Shown: piece by piece, positions 43,360 through 50,974 of the stretch | Layout: each line of letters begins with the position of its first letter | How positions within the stretch are numbered: the stretch's first letter is position 1 | Assembly (NCBI GenBank): GCA_007713595.1 | Contig: VMRY01000003.1 | Location: 513,232-577,231, forward strand | DNA from: Sedimenticola thiotaurini | GTDB taxonomy: Bacteria > Pseudomonadota > Gammaproteobacteria > Chromatiales > Chromatiaceae | Direction: 5' to 3' | Length of the DNA: 64,000 bases | Position numbers and translations under genes: made by a program | The notes under the pieces: model-generated | What the model saw: only the letters and a program-made list of their open reading frames with translations | Told to the model about the DNA's origin: nothing | Databases searched by the model: none

Positions 43360-44093
43360 AAAAGCTGATTGTTGCACTATTATTGGCTGTGGCACCTGTA
43401 TTGGGTCTGGCAGCCGGTGGCGGAATCCACCTGGACGATGCGGATATCGATGTCTCTGATCAGGCATCACTACAGCGTGGTGCCAAGTATTTCGTCAACT
43501 ACTGCCTGAGCTGCCACTCGGCCAAGTTCCAGCGCTACAACCGCATGGCGCGTGACCTGGGACTAACCGAGGACGAGGTGAAAGAGAACCTGATGTTCAC
43601 CAGCGAAAAGATCGGTGACACTATGCAGATCGCCATGGATCCGGCCAACGCTCTGGCCTGGTTTGGCGTGGTTCCGCCGGATCTGTCACTAATCGCCCGC
43701 GCTCGTGGCGTAGACTACATCTATACCTATCTCCGTGGCTTTTATGTAGATGAGAGTCGTCCCTTCGGCGTCAACAATCGGGTGTTCCCCGATGTTGGCA
43801 TGCCGCACGTGATGTGGGAGCTGCAGGGAATGCAGAAGGCTGTATACGAAGAAGTGGATGGCCAAAAGGTAGTCAAAGAATTGGTCCCAGTTGAGGGCGC
43901 GGCAGGTAAAGGGAAAATGAGCGCGGAAGAGTTTGATGGCGCCATGCGTGATCTGACAGCCTTCCTCAGCTACGTGGCTGAGCCGATCCAGTTGGAACGT
44001 AAACGGCTAGGCATCTGGGTGCTGCTGTTTATTGGTATCTTCTTTGTGCTGGCCTATCTGTTGAAGAAAGAGTACTGGAAGGATATCCACTGA
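43356..44093 (+). CDS. petC: Cytochrome c1 of the bc1 complex
   Basis: A 245-residue protein with a signal peptide (residues 1-20). The heme motif CLSCH is at residues 50-54, and the axial methionine is probably in VGMPHVMW. A C-terminal helix (about 218-236) anchors it. It passes electrons to soluble cytochrome c. Last gene of petABC, followed by a strong hairpin. Confidence 0.96.
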   Translation: MKKLIVALLLAVAPVLGLAAGGGIHLDDADIDVSDQASLQRGAKYFVNYCLSCHSAKFQRYNRMARDLGLTEDEVKENLMFTSEKIGDTMQIAMDPANALAWFGVVPPDLSLIARARGVDYIYTYLRGFYVDESRPFGVNNRVFPDVGMPHVMWELQGMQKAVYEEVDGQKVVKELVPVEGAAGKGKMSAEEFDGAMRDLTAFLSYVAEPIQLERKRLGIWVLLFIGIFFVLAYLLKKEYWKDIH

Positions 44094-44119
44094 TCTAAAA
44101 GTGGCAGATCCGTTAACCC

Positions 44120-44165
44120 GGGGGCGTACAGTTTAATGTATACTGTACGCCCCCGTTGCTTTTAG
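44120..44165 (+). terminator. Terminator after petABC
   Basis: GGGGGCGTACAG (44120-44131) pairs with CTGTACGCCCCC (44143-44154) in a perfect 12-base stem; GTTGCTTTTAG follows. The T tract is short. It separates petABC from sspA. Confidence 0.75.
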
Positions 44166-44215
44166 AGCTCCGGATTTTTCGTTTTTGATCCTGATACTAT
44201 TTTGGAGTGGTTTGT

Positions 44216-44839
44216 ATGGCCGTTGTTGCGAACAAAAGATCTGTGATGACTATGTACTCGGATCCGAGTAGCCCCTATTGTCATCGTGTACGTCTGGTGT
44301 TGGCTGAAAAGAGCATTACTGTTGAGATTAAGGATGTCGATCCACTGAATATCTCTGAAGATATTATGGACCTGAATCCCTACGGTACACTCCCCACCCT
44401 GGTTGATCGGGATCTCACCCTGTTTGAATCCCGTATCATTATGGAATATCTGGATGAGCGTTTTCCGCATCCACCCCTGTTGCCGGTTGATCCCGTTTCA
44501 CGTGCCAGTTCACGACTCTACATGCACCGTGTCAGTAAAGACTGGTACACCCAGATGGAAGAGATTCTCAGTGGTGGCAAGGGTGCTACAAAGGCACGTA
44601 AAGAGCTACGCGAAAGTCTGATTGCGGCGGCGCCTATCTTTACCCACAAGCCGTTTTTTATGAGCGATGATTTCTCATTGGTCGATTGCTCTATTGCCCC
44701 ATTGTTGTGGCGCTTGCCTGTGTTGGGTATTGAGATGCCTCCCCAGGGTAAGCCGGTAATGGATTATGCCGCTCGCCTGTTTGAGCGTGAGTCATTCCAG
44801 GATAGCCTCTCTTCCGTCGAGCGAGAGATGCGCGACTGA
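44216..44839 (+). CDS. sspA: Stringent starvation protein A
   Basis: A 207-residue protein of glutathione-S-transferase fold (E. coli SspA 212) that binds RNA polymerase and helps cells survive starvation and acid. The N-terminus MYSDPSSPYCHRVRLVLAEK is characteristic. GGAG sits well before the ATG at 44216, so I prefer it to the GTG at 44207. The order petABC-sspA-sspB is typical. Confidence 0.95.
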   Translation: MAVVANKRSVMTMYSDPSSPYCHRVRLVLAEKSITVEIKDVDPLNISEDIMDLNPYGTLPTLVDRDLTLFESRIIMEYLDERFPHPPLLPVDPVSRASSRLYMHRVSKDWYTQMEEILSGGKGATKARKELRESLIAAAPIFTHKPFFMSDDFSLVDCSIAPLLWRLPVLGIEMPPQGKPVMDYAARLFERESFQDSLSSVEREMRD

Positions 44840-44854
44840 TCGTCGCTGACCTGC

Positions 44855-45247
44855 ATGATGACCTCCAACCGTCCCTATCTGATCCGCGCACTCTATGAGT
44901 GGCTGGTGGACAACGATCTTACTCCGCACCTGCTGGTTGATGCGGCAAAAGAAGACGTGGTCGTGCCAGTCCAGTTCGTCGAAGAGGGACGTATCGTTCT
45001 GAATGTAACCCCCACGGCCGTACGTGGTCTGCAACTTGGCAATGACTACATTACTTTCAATGCCCGCTTTGGTGGTACGCCCATGGATGTGGTTGTGCCG
45101 CCGGAGGCCGTGTTGGGCATCTATGCGCGGGAGAATGGCAGGGGCATGCTGTTTCCGGATGAGGTGTTACCAGAGGATGATGACACTCCGCCAGATGATG
45201 ACCCCAAACCACCCCGGGATCGGCCTACGCTCAAGGTAGTGAAATAG
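44855..45247 (+). CDS. sspB: ClpXP adaptor SspB
   Basis: A 130-residue adaptor that binds ssrA tags and hands tagged proteins to ClpXP. The domain covers about residues 1-105 (RPYLIRALYEWLVDN...). An acidic, proline-rich linker and the short basic C-terminal tail RPTLKVVK, the ClpX-binding module, follow. It starts 15 bases after sspA and converges with the DUF3301 gene. Confidence 0.96.
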   Translation: MMTSNRPYLIRALYEWLVDNDLTPHLLVDAAKEDVVVPVQFVEEGRIVLNVTPTAVRGLQLGNDYITFNARFGGTPMDVVVPPEAVLGIYARENGRGMLFPDEVLPEDDDTPPDDDPKPPRDRPTLKVVK

Positions 45248-45253
45248 CCAAGC

Positions 45254-45598
45254 CTAGTCATCCGGTGGTCGTGGTTTGAAGGCGACCACCTTGTTTTCTC
45301 CGCTGGGCAGACCCAGGCTGAACTCCTCCAACTGGACACCGACCATGATGACATGGCCATCCTGGCGTCCCATTCCCTCCTCGCTATAGTCAAACTGAAA
45401 CAGACGTCGGATTCGAATGCCTTGTCGTGTCCAGCGCAGACCGCTACGTCTCAGTGCCACCGTTTGATCAAGAAATTGCAGATTATTCCTTTCACAGCCA
45501 GCCTTGCAGATGCCGGTTGCTATCTCCCGCGCGCGGGCGCTATCTAGCCAGAACCAGATCAGCAAAGCAATTATCAGCAGTGGGAGAATCGAGGACAT
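45254..45598 (-). CDS. DUF3301 membrane-anchored protein
   Basis: A 114-residue protein with an N-terminal helix (residues 3-18), then a cytoplasmic domain with CxxxC (CKAGC), a FLDQTVALRR segment and an FDYSEEG segment, both typical of DUF3301. Function unknown. Stops of this gene and sspB are six bases apart. Confidence 0.85.
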   Translation of the reverse strand: MSSILPLLIIALLIWFWLDSARAREIATGICKAGCERNNLQFLDQTVALRRSGLRWTRQGIRIRRLFQFDYSEEGMGRQDGHVIMVGVQLEEFSLGLPSGENKVVAFKPRPPDD

Positions 45599-45651
45599 GG
45601 CCTCTATAGTACATAATTAAAAGGTGAGGTGAGAGTGGTCAGGAGGTATGG

Positions 45652-46155
45652 ATGAGTAAGCTCACAATTTTACGGGGCGATATAACAACCCTGTCGGTAG
45701 ATGCGATAGTTAATGCCGCCAACCCCAGTCTGCTAGGGGGAGGTGGGGTGGATGGTGCAATTCATCGTGCAGCCGGACCTGAGTTGCTGGCCTGGTGCCG
45801 TACCCTGGGTGGCTGTGCCACGGGAGAGGCCAAAATAACACCTGGTTTTAATCTGCCTGCGGGCTGGGTCATTCACACGGTTGGCCCGATCTGGCGCGGT
45901 GGTGATGCGGGGGAGGCCGATCTTTTACGAGCCTGCTACCGAAACAGTCTGAAGTTAGCCAGAGAGAAAGTTCTGCAAAGTATCGCCTTCCCCGCTATCA
46001 GTACCGGAGTGTATGGCTTTCCCAAACGGGAGGCCGCCGAGATAGCGCTCGCAGAGCTGCAAAAGGCCGCAGGATTTAGTGAGCTGATTGCCTGCTGTTT
46101 CAGTGAGGCAGATGCTGCACTCTATCGGACTGTATTGGAAAAGATGCAGAATTAG
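45652..46155 (+). CDS. ymdB: Macrodomain O-acetyl-ADP-ribose deacetylase
   Basis: A 167-residue macrodomain protein of the YmdB/MacroD type. Motifs are [23 protein letters not shown] (residues 21-43) and [11 protein letters not shown] near residue 120. Members hydrolyse O-acetyl-ADP-ribose and remove mono-ADP-ribose from proteins; YmdB also modulates RNase III in E. coli. A clear AGGAGG is five bases before the ATG. No sirtuin or ADP-ribosyltransferase gene is nearby. Confidence 0.93.
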   Translation: MSKLTILRGDITTLSVDAIVNAANPSLLGGGGVDGAIHRAAGPELLAWCRTLGGCATGEAKITPGFNLPAGWVIHTVGPIWRGGDAGEADLLRACYRNSLKLAREKVLQSIAFPAISTGVYGFPKREAAEIALAELQKAAGFSELIACCFSEADAALYRTVLEKMQN

Positions 46156-46217
46156 TTCGTAGCGCTCTTGGCGGGTGATAAACTGACTATCTTGAAGAAA
46201 CAGAGTAGGGAAGTGTT

Positions 46218-46490
46218 TTGGATTGGAAAATATTTGTAACAATTTTTATATCCGTATTTATTGCTGAGTTAGGCGACAAGACGCAGCTTGCAACCATGCT
46301 GTTTGCCGCAGATAAAGAGGTGAGCAAGTATACGGTGTTTATTGCCGCTTCGGCCGCTCTAATTGTGGCGTCCGCTTTTGGTGTTTTAGCGGGTAGCTTA
46401 CTGTCAGAATATATCAATGCTAAATATCTCCACTACATTGCTGGAATCGGCTTTATAGGCATCGGTTTTTTTACCCTATACAACGCATAA
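46218..46490 (+). CDS. Half-size TMEM165/GDT1-family membrane protein
   Basis: A 90-residue protein with three hydrophobic helices and one E-x-G-D-K-T motif (ELGDKTQLATML, residues 17-28). Full-length GDT1/UPF0016 cation transporters have two such repeats; this has one, so it should work as a homo- or hetero-dimer. Known members move Mn2+ or Ca2+/H+. The start is TTG at 46218 with no in-frame ATG upstream. Confidence 0.85.
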   Translation: MDWKIFVTIFISVFIAELGDKTQLATMLFAADKEVSKYTVFIAASAALIVASAFGVLAGSLLSEYINAKYLHYIAGIGFIGIGFFTLYNA

Positions 46491-46583
46491 AGCAGATCAA
46501 AAGACCCGGCAATAAAGGCGCTTTTGTATGCTGTAGCTACTCAAGGATTGTTATTTTCTGTGCTTACTTAATTGGAGGTGGAT

Positions 46584-46802
46584 GTGGCCTGGCTTGATGA
46601 GTTTTCCCTCGTGTTAATCATCGCGGCCTGTCTGTTACTTGGGCTGGCGCCGTTTACCCCGGAACCCCATGTCTGGGAAAAACTGAAGATGTTATTTGAT
46701 GGGCGTCTGGTTCGGCCCCTGGATATTTTTGATCTAATACTACATGGGACACCATTTGTCATATTGTTGATGAAGCTGCAGCGCATGCGGCGGCTGGGTT
46801 GA
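46584..46802 (+). CDS. Small conserved membrane protein
   Basis: About 72 residues with two helices around a conserved-looking core (APFTPEPHVWEKLKML, then LVRPLDIFDLILHG). I have seen this pattern in other gammaproteobacterial microproteins, sometimes labelled RND transporter without basis. GTG at 46584 has GGAGG five bases upstream; TTG at 46572 is possible. It lies 93 bases after the GDT1-like gene in the same direction. Confidence 0.75.
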   Translation: MAWLDEFSLVLIIAACLLLGLAPFTPEPHVWEKLKMLFDGRLVRPLDIFDLILHGTPFVILLMKLQRMRRLG

Positions 46803-46880
46803 TGCTGATTCCCAAGCCCCCCATTGGATGGAATCTACACTGAGTCGGCCGCTGTTTGATGCTTGCTCTGTGAGCGTGTG

Positions 46881-47768
46881 TTATTGCTCATCAAGGACGT
46901 TATTGGTCACCAAGGCCGCCGTCACTGATGCAGATGCCTGATGCAGTGTATCGACCATCGGCAAGGTCAGCGGGTTTTCCGGTCTGCTTGGATAGACCAC
47001 ATAAGCAGGCAGTTCAAAACTGGGTGCAGTCTCTACTTTAAATAGCCTCTTCTGTTGGATAAGCGTTTGTACCAGACGGTGTGGGAAAAAACCTGATCCA
47101 TGGGTCGTTAGGATATGTTTCAAGCCCATCCAGCTAATTCCTACGATGACACGTGGGCTGCTTAGTTCAGGTAAGTTGCCAACTAGCTGCAGTAAAAATT
47201 CAGGTCCCCAATCCACATGAACATAACGATCAGGATTCGGTTTTTGAATTTCTGTCGGGTCGCTTGTTACAAGGATTAACTCCTCATTGATCAGGGGTTC
47301 CACCTGCAGAGAGGGGCGGCTTTGCGGTGTGTACATGACACCAATATCGAGAGAGCCATCGACCAGATCCATCATCAGATCCTCCTCGAAACCAATCTGA
47401 GCCCTTAGCTGTACATCAGGGAACTTCTCGCTCATAGCGTTTAGCCAGGGCAGAAGTAATCCATCCCACAGTCCGAAGCGTCCACCAATAGTCAATGCTC
47501 CCGTAAATGAACGAGCTACCCCCACTTCATGCCGGGCACGCTCGAGTGTCTGCACCATGCTGGCGGCATGGCGAAGAAATCGCTTTCCGGCGGGCGTCAG
47601 GGATGCACCCGCTTTGTTGCGTATAAAAAGGTCACATCCCAGATAGCTCTCCAGCGTGCTGATGCGCCGGCTCACAGCGGCTTGTGTGATATGCAGTGTC
47701 TTGGCTGCGCGAACGAAACTGCCGGTATCCACCACCTTTAAAAATGTACGTGCAAATTCTATATCCAT
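46881..47768 (-). CDS. LysR-family transcriptional regulator
   Basis: A 295-residue regulator. The N-terminal winged helix-turn-helix (AAKTLHITQAAVSRRISTLE, residues ~21-40) is followed by a periplasmic-binding-like effector domain from about residue 90. Divergent from the Yip1-family gene; a 9-5-9 inverted repeat 15 bases before its start is a candidate operator. The effector is unknown. Confidence 0.93.
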   Translation of the reverse strand: MDIEFARTFLKVVDTGSFVRAAKTLHITQAAVSRRISTLESYLGCDLFIRNKAGASLTPAGKRFLRHAASMVQTLERARHEVGVARSFTGALTIGGRFGLWDGLLLPWLNAMSEKFPDVQLRAQIGFEEDLMMDLVDGSLDIGVMYTPQSRPSLQVEPLINEELILVTSDPTEIQKPNPDRYVHVDWGPEFLLQLVGNLPELSSPRVIVGISWMGLKHILTTHGSGFFPHRLVQTLIQQKRLFKVETAPSFELPAYVVYPSRPENPLTLPMVDTLHQASASVTAALVTNNVLDEQ

Positions 47769-47782
47769 CGATATCGATCTCT

Positions 47783-47805
47783 TAATATAACGAATGGTTA
47801 TATTA
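47783..47805. promoter_or_regulatory. Candidate LysR operator, perfect inverted repeat
   Basis: TAATATAAC (47783-47791), spacer GAATG, GTTATATTA (47797-47805): a perfect 9-base inverted repeat. It contains the T-N11-A form of LysR sites. It sits just upstream of the regulator's own ATG, where autoregulation usually acts. A second palindrome, ATCGATATCGAT, covers 47767-47778. Confidence 0.6.
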
Positions 47806-48061
47806 TGGTTGATTATTTTTCGTTTGTGTAATGCATGGTGTAGGGATTATGTTTGAATCGTAAACAGGGTTTGTGCGAGTTGCCGTTGTATTTGGTATCA
47901 AGAGGGAGCGAATCGGTACTGATTTTAGCGAAACCAATTGCTTGCCAGCAGTACATTCTGGCCATCTTTAGAGACTGAAAAATAGTGGTTGGCTACATAT
48001 GTTTTTGATGGCGCCAAACAACCCAATGAATTTCTGAACTTAAAATTGCAAGGAGGTCGCC

Positions 48062-48628
48062 ATGGTCATTTCCCCTTATGCCCGAATGATATTCTCTTCA
48101 CATGCCGGCTGGGAGGATGTGGAGCGCGTCCATCCATCGGTCATTACGTTATTTCTCTTTCTGGTGTTGCCGATGTCCTTTGTGCCACCAGCCATGATTC
48201 TTTACGCTGGATTTGATTATGGTGGTAATTACTTCGAGGCCGCAAGTGGAGCCACCTGGGTAATCAGTTCACTAGTGTTCCTGGTTGCTGAATTGATCAC
48301 CGTGCCGCTGATGGCCTGGGCGATAAAAAGTATCGCCGGGACGCGCCGTATCCGTACAGAATATCGTGATACCTTTGCGGTGGCATCCATAGCAGCGATG
48401 CCAATGTGGTTCTCTTCCATTGCGTTGTTTGTGCCTAACCCTGCCTTTGTGATTGGCATGGTGCTGATCGGTCTGCTTGTGTCGATTAGTCTGGTCTACC
48501 ATGGAATCGCCGGGATGATGCATCTGCATGAGGAGGTGGAAGTGTCGTCTATTACCTATACGACTATCTGCCTTGGGATCGTTACCTGGATGTTCTTGAT
48601 AACGTTGGTTTTTCTACCCCTGTTATAG
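48062..48628 (+). CDS. Yip1-family integral membrane protein
   Basis: A 188-residue protein with about five helices and the Yip1 look: cytoplasmic HAGWEDVERVHPS near the N-terminus, then a hydrophobic bundle. Function in bacteria is unknown. AAGGAGG seven bases before ATG is an excellent ribosome site. It is divergent from the LysR gene across 293 bases and may be its target. Confidence 0.8.
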   Translation: MVISPYARMIFSSHAGWEDVERVHPSVITLFLFLVLPMSFVPPAMILYAGFDYGGNYFEAASGATWVISSLVFLVAELITVPLMAWAIKSIAGTRRIRTEYRDTFAVASIAAMPMWFSSIALFVPNPAFVIGMVLIGLLVSISLVYHGIAGMMHLHEEVEVSSITYTTICLGIVTWMFLITLVFLPLL

Positions 48629-48641
48629 AGGGCTTATGTCA

Positions 48642-48661
48642 ACCCGGCCGATTGGCCGGGT
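48642..48661 (+). terminator. Hairpin after the Yip1-family gene
   Basis: ACCCGGCC, loop GATT, GGCCGGGT: a perfect 8-base stem between two convergent genes. No T run follows on either strand, so its efficiency is doubtful. Confidence 0.4.
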
Positions 48662-48717
48662 GTTAGAATGGCAATAAGGTATTTCCGCATCGGCAAACAA
48701 GACGCTTGAAGAGCAGG

Positions 48718-49515
48718 CTAGGGACTTGAGAGCCGATCCAGTCGCAGACGTTGGCGCTCATCAAACAGACGGCGTGACCCAATCCAGACCGCCACGATGG
48801 CCCCCAACCCGGTGCCGACCGCAATCAACAGCAGGATCATGATCTGATATTTTGCCGCCTCCAGCGGTGGGCTTCCCGACAAAATCTGCCCGGTCATCAT
48901 TCCGGGCAGGCTGACAACACCTGCGGCGGCCATCGCGTTGATAATAGGGATCAGACCTGAACGCAGTGCCTCACGGCGTATCTCGCCAATGGCAATATTC
49001 CAGTTATCACCCAGTATCAGTCTGGCCTCTATTGTGCCGCGCTCCTGCCAGGCGCTTTTCGTCAGGTTGTCCAGGGCAATCGCCATCCCGGACATGGTAT
49101 TTCCCAGCAACATGCCCAGTAGCGGTATCAGGTATTGCGGGGTGTACCAGGGATCAACCTGGATCACCAGATGCAGTGCCAGCAATGTAATACTGAAGGA
49201 GGAGACGAACATGGAGAGGGTGCCGATACCGATCCCCCAGGCCCCCTTGAAACGCCTCTTCTGCCTCGCCATCACTTCGTAGCCAGCAACGCCCAGCATG
49301 AACAGGGTCAGGGCTATGATTGGAAGCGGGGCGTTATGAGTGAACAGGGTTTTCAGGACCAGTCCGAGTAACAGCAGCTGCACAATGCTACGCATTGCCG
49401 CAATCAGCAGTTGTCGCTCAACTCCGAGCTGCAGTTTCCAGGAGAGTCCTGCCAGCCCCAGGACCAGCAACGCGGCGATTGATAGATCAACGGTGCTGAG
49501 ATGGATCAGTGTCAT
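48718..49515 (-). CDS. fetB: Iron-export type ABC permease FetB
   Basis: A 265-residue UPF0014 permease (E. coli FetB/YbbM 259) with about seven helices. The segment LGNTMSGMAIALDNL and EARLILGDNWN are typical. FetAB exports iron and lowers oxidative stress. It overlaps fetA by four bases. Confidence 0.9.
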   Translation of the reverse strand: MTLIHLSTVDLSIAALLVLGLAGLSWKLQLGVERQLLIAAMRSIVQLLLLGLVLKTLFTHNAPLPIIALTLFMLGVAGYEVMARQKRRFKGAWGIGIGTLSMFVSSFSITLLALHLVIQVDPWYTPQYLIPLLGMLLGNTMSGMAIALDNLTKSAWQERGTIEARLILGDNWNIAIGEIRREALRSGLIPIINAMAAAGVVSLPGMMTGQILSGSPPLEAAKYQIMILLLIAVGTGLGAIVAVWIGSRRLFDERQRLRLDRLSSP

Positions 49516-50114
49516 GCGCTGGCCTCCGCGATTATCCGGCTATCAACTATCTGCAGCCGGCGCTGGCTGATCCGTTTGCGTTGTAGTGGATCATGACTGA
49601 CCCAGAGAACGGCGGCACCGTGTGCTTTGGCGTAGCGGAGTATCAGCTGCTCAACATGTGCCGTATTTTCGGGATCGAGATTGGCAGTTGGCTCATCCAG
49701 CAGCAGCACAGTCGGTTGCCGATCAAGCAATCGGGCGAGGGCGAGGCGTTGTCGTTCTCCGCTGGAGATGCGGGAGACCTGCCACTCAAGACAATCGCCA
49801 TCTAAGCCGAGATCGCCCAATAGCTGTGATGCCGGGTTGGTGAAATGTTCGCCGACCTGGTCACACCACCAGTGACTCTCTGCAGGCAGCAGGCCAACCT
49901 GTCGACGCCAGTCGGGTGCGGGCATGCCCAACATGGATTGTCCTGCGACCAGGGCATCGCCCTGGTGTGGATCAAGATCAGCTATGGCTCGCAGCAGACG
50001 GGTTTTGCCACTACCTGAAACCCCGGTCAGGCTCACGCATTCACCCGGCTCTATTTTGAGATCAATCGGTAGCAGACCGGGGCCTTCAAACTGTTTGAGT
50101 TCCAGGCCGCTCAT
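49512..50114 (-). CDS. fetA: Iron-export type ABC ATPase FetA
   Basis: A 200-residue ATPase (E. coli FetA 225). Walker A is GVSGSGKTRLL near residue 33, the signature ISSGERQRLALARLL near residue 115 and Walker B VLLLDEPTANLD. It pairs with FetB. The start is five bases after the trmB stop, so it is cotranscribed with trmB. Confidence 0.9.
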   Translation of the reverse strand: MSGLELKQFEGPGLLPIDLKIEPGECVSLTGVSGSGKTRLLRAIADLDPHQGDALVAGQSMLGMPAPDWRRQVGLLPAESHWWCDQVGEHFTNPASQLLGDLGLDGDCLEWQVSRISSGERQRLALARLLDRQPTVLLLDEPTANLDPENTAHVEQLILRYAKAHGAAVLWVSHDPLQRKRISQRRLQIVDSRIIAEASA

Positions 50115-50119
50115 AACTA

Positions 50120-50818
50120 TCAGGCTGGCCGGCGGATGAAGATGAGATCCCAGACACCGTGTCCCAGCCTATGACCCCGCTGCTCAAACTTGGTCAATGG
50201 GCGGTACTCGGGGCGGGGCGTATAGTTTCCCTTGCCCACACTGTTCTGGAACTGCTCACTGGCCTCCCCAAGCACCTCCATCATCTGCACGGCGTACTCT
50301 TCCCAGTCGGTTGCGGCATGGAAGAAACCGCCCGGCTTGATCACCCTATAGAGCTGCTTGAGAAAGGTGGGGTTAAGAATGCGGCGTTTGTGGTGGCGTT
50401 TTTTATGCCAGGGATCAGGGAAAAACAGAAACAGCCCCTGCAGAGAGGCATCAGCCAGGCAGTTGTTTAAAACCTCGATGGCATCATGTTTCATAATGCG
50501 GATATTTGTCAGGCCAAGCTCCTGAATCTTTAGCAACAGATGACCCACGCCAGGTCCATGTACCTCAATGCCGAGATAATTCTGCTCGGGGTGAGCGGCT
50601 GCCATCTGTGCCAACGACTCACCATTGCCGAACCCGATCTCAACCAGGGTGGGGTTGTCATTGCCGAACAGGGTTGTCAGGTCCAGTGGTTCGCCTGTGT
50701 ACTCAATACCGTACAGTGGCCACAGGGCATCAAAGGCACGCTGTTGCCCTGGGGTGAGTCGTCCCTGTCGTAATACAAAACTACGAATGGGGCGGTGCAT
50801 CTTTTGCTGATCAGACAT
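50120..50818 (-). CDS. trmB: tRNA (guanine-N7-)-methyltransferase
   Basis: A 232-residue enzyme (E. coli 239) that methylates G46 of tRNA. The SAM loop is VEIGFGNGESL, and LFFPDPWHKKRHHKRRI carries the catalytic aspartate and basic tRNA-binding stretch. First gene of trmB-fetA-fetB. Confidence 0.97.
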   Translation of the reverse strand: MSDQQKMHRPIRSFVLRQGRLTPGQQRAFDALWPLYGIEYTGEPLDLTTLFGNDNPTLVEIGFGNGESLAQMAAAHPEQNYLGIEVHGPGVGHLLLKIQELGLTNIRIMKHDAIEVLNNCLADASLQGLFLFFPDPWHKKRHHKRRILNPTFLKQLYRVIKPGGFFHAATDWEEYAVQMMEVLGEASEQFQNSVGKGNYTPRPEYRPLTKFEQRGHRLGHGVWDLIFIRRPA

Positions 50819-50974
50819 GATAATTCGGCTGGCGGTAAAGTTTAGCTGCCTGGCTGCTTAATGCCACCAATTGCAGCGTTATAAGGGTGTTTTCAGGCGG
50901 ATTCTACACTAAACTGGCAGGGCTCGTGATTGGATTCACCTACAAAATAATAACAGGAGTGGAGGGGTGGGGCA

